Shown here one piece after another: positions 63,349-64,000 of a stretch of 64,000 nucleotides of DNA. The stretch is from NCBI RefSeq assembly GCF_019247635.1, contig NZ_JAFBAR010000023.1, positions 35,632 through 99,631 of the forward strand, given 5' to 3'. Below the pieces are notes generated by a model. The model did no database searches, was not told the origin of the DNA, and worked only from the letters and a program-made list of their open reading frames with translations. Each line of letters starts with the position of its first letter. Within the stretch, counting starts at the first letter, position 1. The position numbers and the translations under genes are program-made. Source of the DNA: Mycobacterium sp. (lineage in GTDB: Bacteria; Actinomycetota; Actinomycetes; Mycobacteriales; Mycobacteriaceae).

Positions 63349-63529
63349 CTCGCAGCACCGCGCCGGGCATTCGCTTCGCGTTGCCGTTCCAATCACGCAG
63401 GCCGGGCACTGCGGTGAGCAAAGCTGCGGACTTATGGAAAGTTCCCACGGGCCGTCCTAAAGTAAATTCGCCGCACTTGATAAAACACGAATCGTCGGCG
63501 GGGATGTGCCAGCTGAAAGGCAGAAGGGG

Positions 63530-64000
63530 ATGAACTTTTCGGTATTGCCACCAGAAATCAATTCGGCGCTGATGTTTTCCGGCGCTGGTTCGGGTCCGAT
63601 GCTGGCGGCCGCGGCCGCCTGGAATGGTTTGGCCGCCGAGCTGGATTCAGCGGCACAGTCGTTTTCGTCGGTGACGTCAGGCCTGACCGCTGCGGCGTGG
63701 CAAGGGCCGGCGTCTCAAGCGATGACGGCGACGGCCGTGCCCTACGCCAGCTGGTTGAGCGCGGCCGCAAGCCGCGCATCGCAGGCCTCGGCACAGGCCG
63801 AGGCGGTCGCGGGGGCATTTGAGTCGGCACTTGCGGCCACGGTTCATCCGGGGACGGTAGCCGCGAATCGATCTGACTTGGTATCGCTGGTGGTGTCGAA
63901 TTTGTTCGGGCAGAATGCTCCCGCGATCGCGGCCACCGAAAGCCAGTACGAGGAGATGTGGGCCCAAGATGTGGCGGCCATGGTGGGATACCACAGCGGA
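63530..64000 (+). CDS. PPE-family protein, N-terminal part (cut by window edge)
   Basis: The first 157 codons are visible from ATG 63530, with AAGGGG directly upstream. [36 protein letters not shown] contains the PPE motif at residues 7-9 and the helix pairs typical of the domain; W near position 58 in [11 protein letters not shown] is conserved. PPE proteins are exported by type VII (ESX) systems, normally as dimers with PE proteins. No PE gene precedes it in the preceding 180 bp. The subfamily cannot be decided from this half. Confidence 0.95.
   Translation, partial: MNFSVLPPEINSALMFSGAGSGPMLAAAAAWNGLAAELDSAAQSFSSVTSGLTAAAWQGPASQAMTATAVPYASWLSAAASRASQASAQAEAVAGAFESALAATVHPGTVAANRSDLVSLVVSNLFGQNAPAIAATESQYEEMWAQDVAAMVGYHSG

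Overview
The window is chromosomal DNA from a mycobacterium, most likely a non-tuberculous species. The evidence is uniformly high G+C, GTG/TTG starts, many 4-base start/stop overlaps, and families typical of the genus: a PPE protein, an MmpL transporter, an EmbR-like BTAD/FHA regulator, a BacA (Rv1819c)-type ABC transporter, a KshA/KstD pair, a CYP125-type P450 and a PknF-type kinase. I see no rRNA, tRNA, CRISPR array, insertion sequence or phage.

Layout. 1-3506: acyl-CoA dehydrogenase-like flavoprotein (cut by the left edge), SDR, F420-type reductase, a membrane-anchored unknown and a thiolase. 3507-6583: an unusual two-gene unit, in which a cysteine dioxygenase / caspase-like / SAM-methyltransferase fusion overlaps a glutamate/aspartate racemase-family gene, preceded by an 11-bp triple repeat and a long palindrome. 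6789-11438: DoxX-like protein, cation/H+ antiporter, HsaD-like hydrolase, BacA-like transporter. 11491-18974: Baeyer-Villiger monooxygenase, a decayed ferredoxin-domain remnant, then an HsaA-like / HsaC-like / KstD-like operon, an IclR regulator and an esterase. 18989-25661: EmbR-like and PucR-like regulators, hydrolase, SDR, diguanylate cyclase, HAD phosphatase. 25709-32916: GMC (cholesterol-oxidase-like) oxidoreductase, FprB-like ferredoxin reductase, FadD19-like acyl-CoA synthetase, CYP125-like P450 and a TetR regulator. 33022-44527: small barrel and SnoaL proteins, SDRs, a second Baeyer-Villiger enzyme, enoyl-CoA hydratase, a paired acyl-CoA dehydrogenase, an esterase and a possible new Fe/2-oxoglutarate oxygenase. 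44563-49275: an SDR cut by an in-frame TAG, a small Cys protein, kshA, kstD and a PadR regulator. 49665-64000: NagZ-like glycosidase, thioesterase, SDR, receptor Ser/Thr kinase, an MmpL lacking both proton-relay aspartates, membrane and Gly-rich secreted proteins, two methyltransferases, an aldo-keto reductase and the start of a PPE gene.

How the genes fit together. Roughly 11-49 kb holds most activities needed to open steroid-like rings (9-alpha-hydroxylation by KshA, delta-1-dehydrogenation by KstD, flavin hydroxylase, extradiol dioxygenase, C-C hydrolase) and to oxidise a side chain (CYP125-like, FadD19-like, a heteromeric FadE pair, EchA, thiolase). Several interspersed local regulators (IclR, TetR, PadR, PucR) suggest an accessory steroid or terpenoid catabolic region. 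The substrate is an inference. The least familiar systems are the cysteine dioxygenase fusion with its racemase, and the degenerate MmpL. No database search was possible; family calls rest on recognised motifs and remembered homologues.
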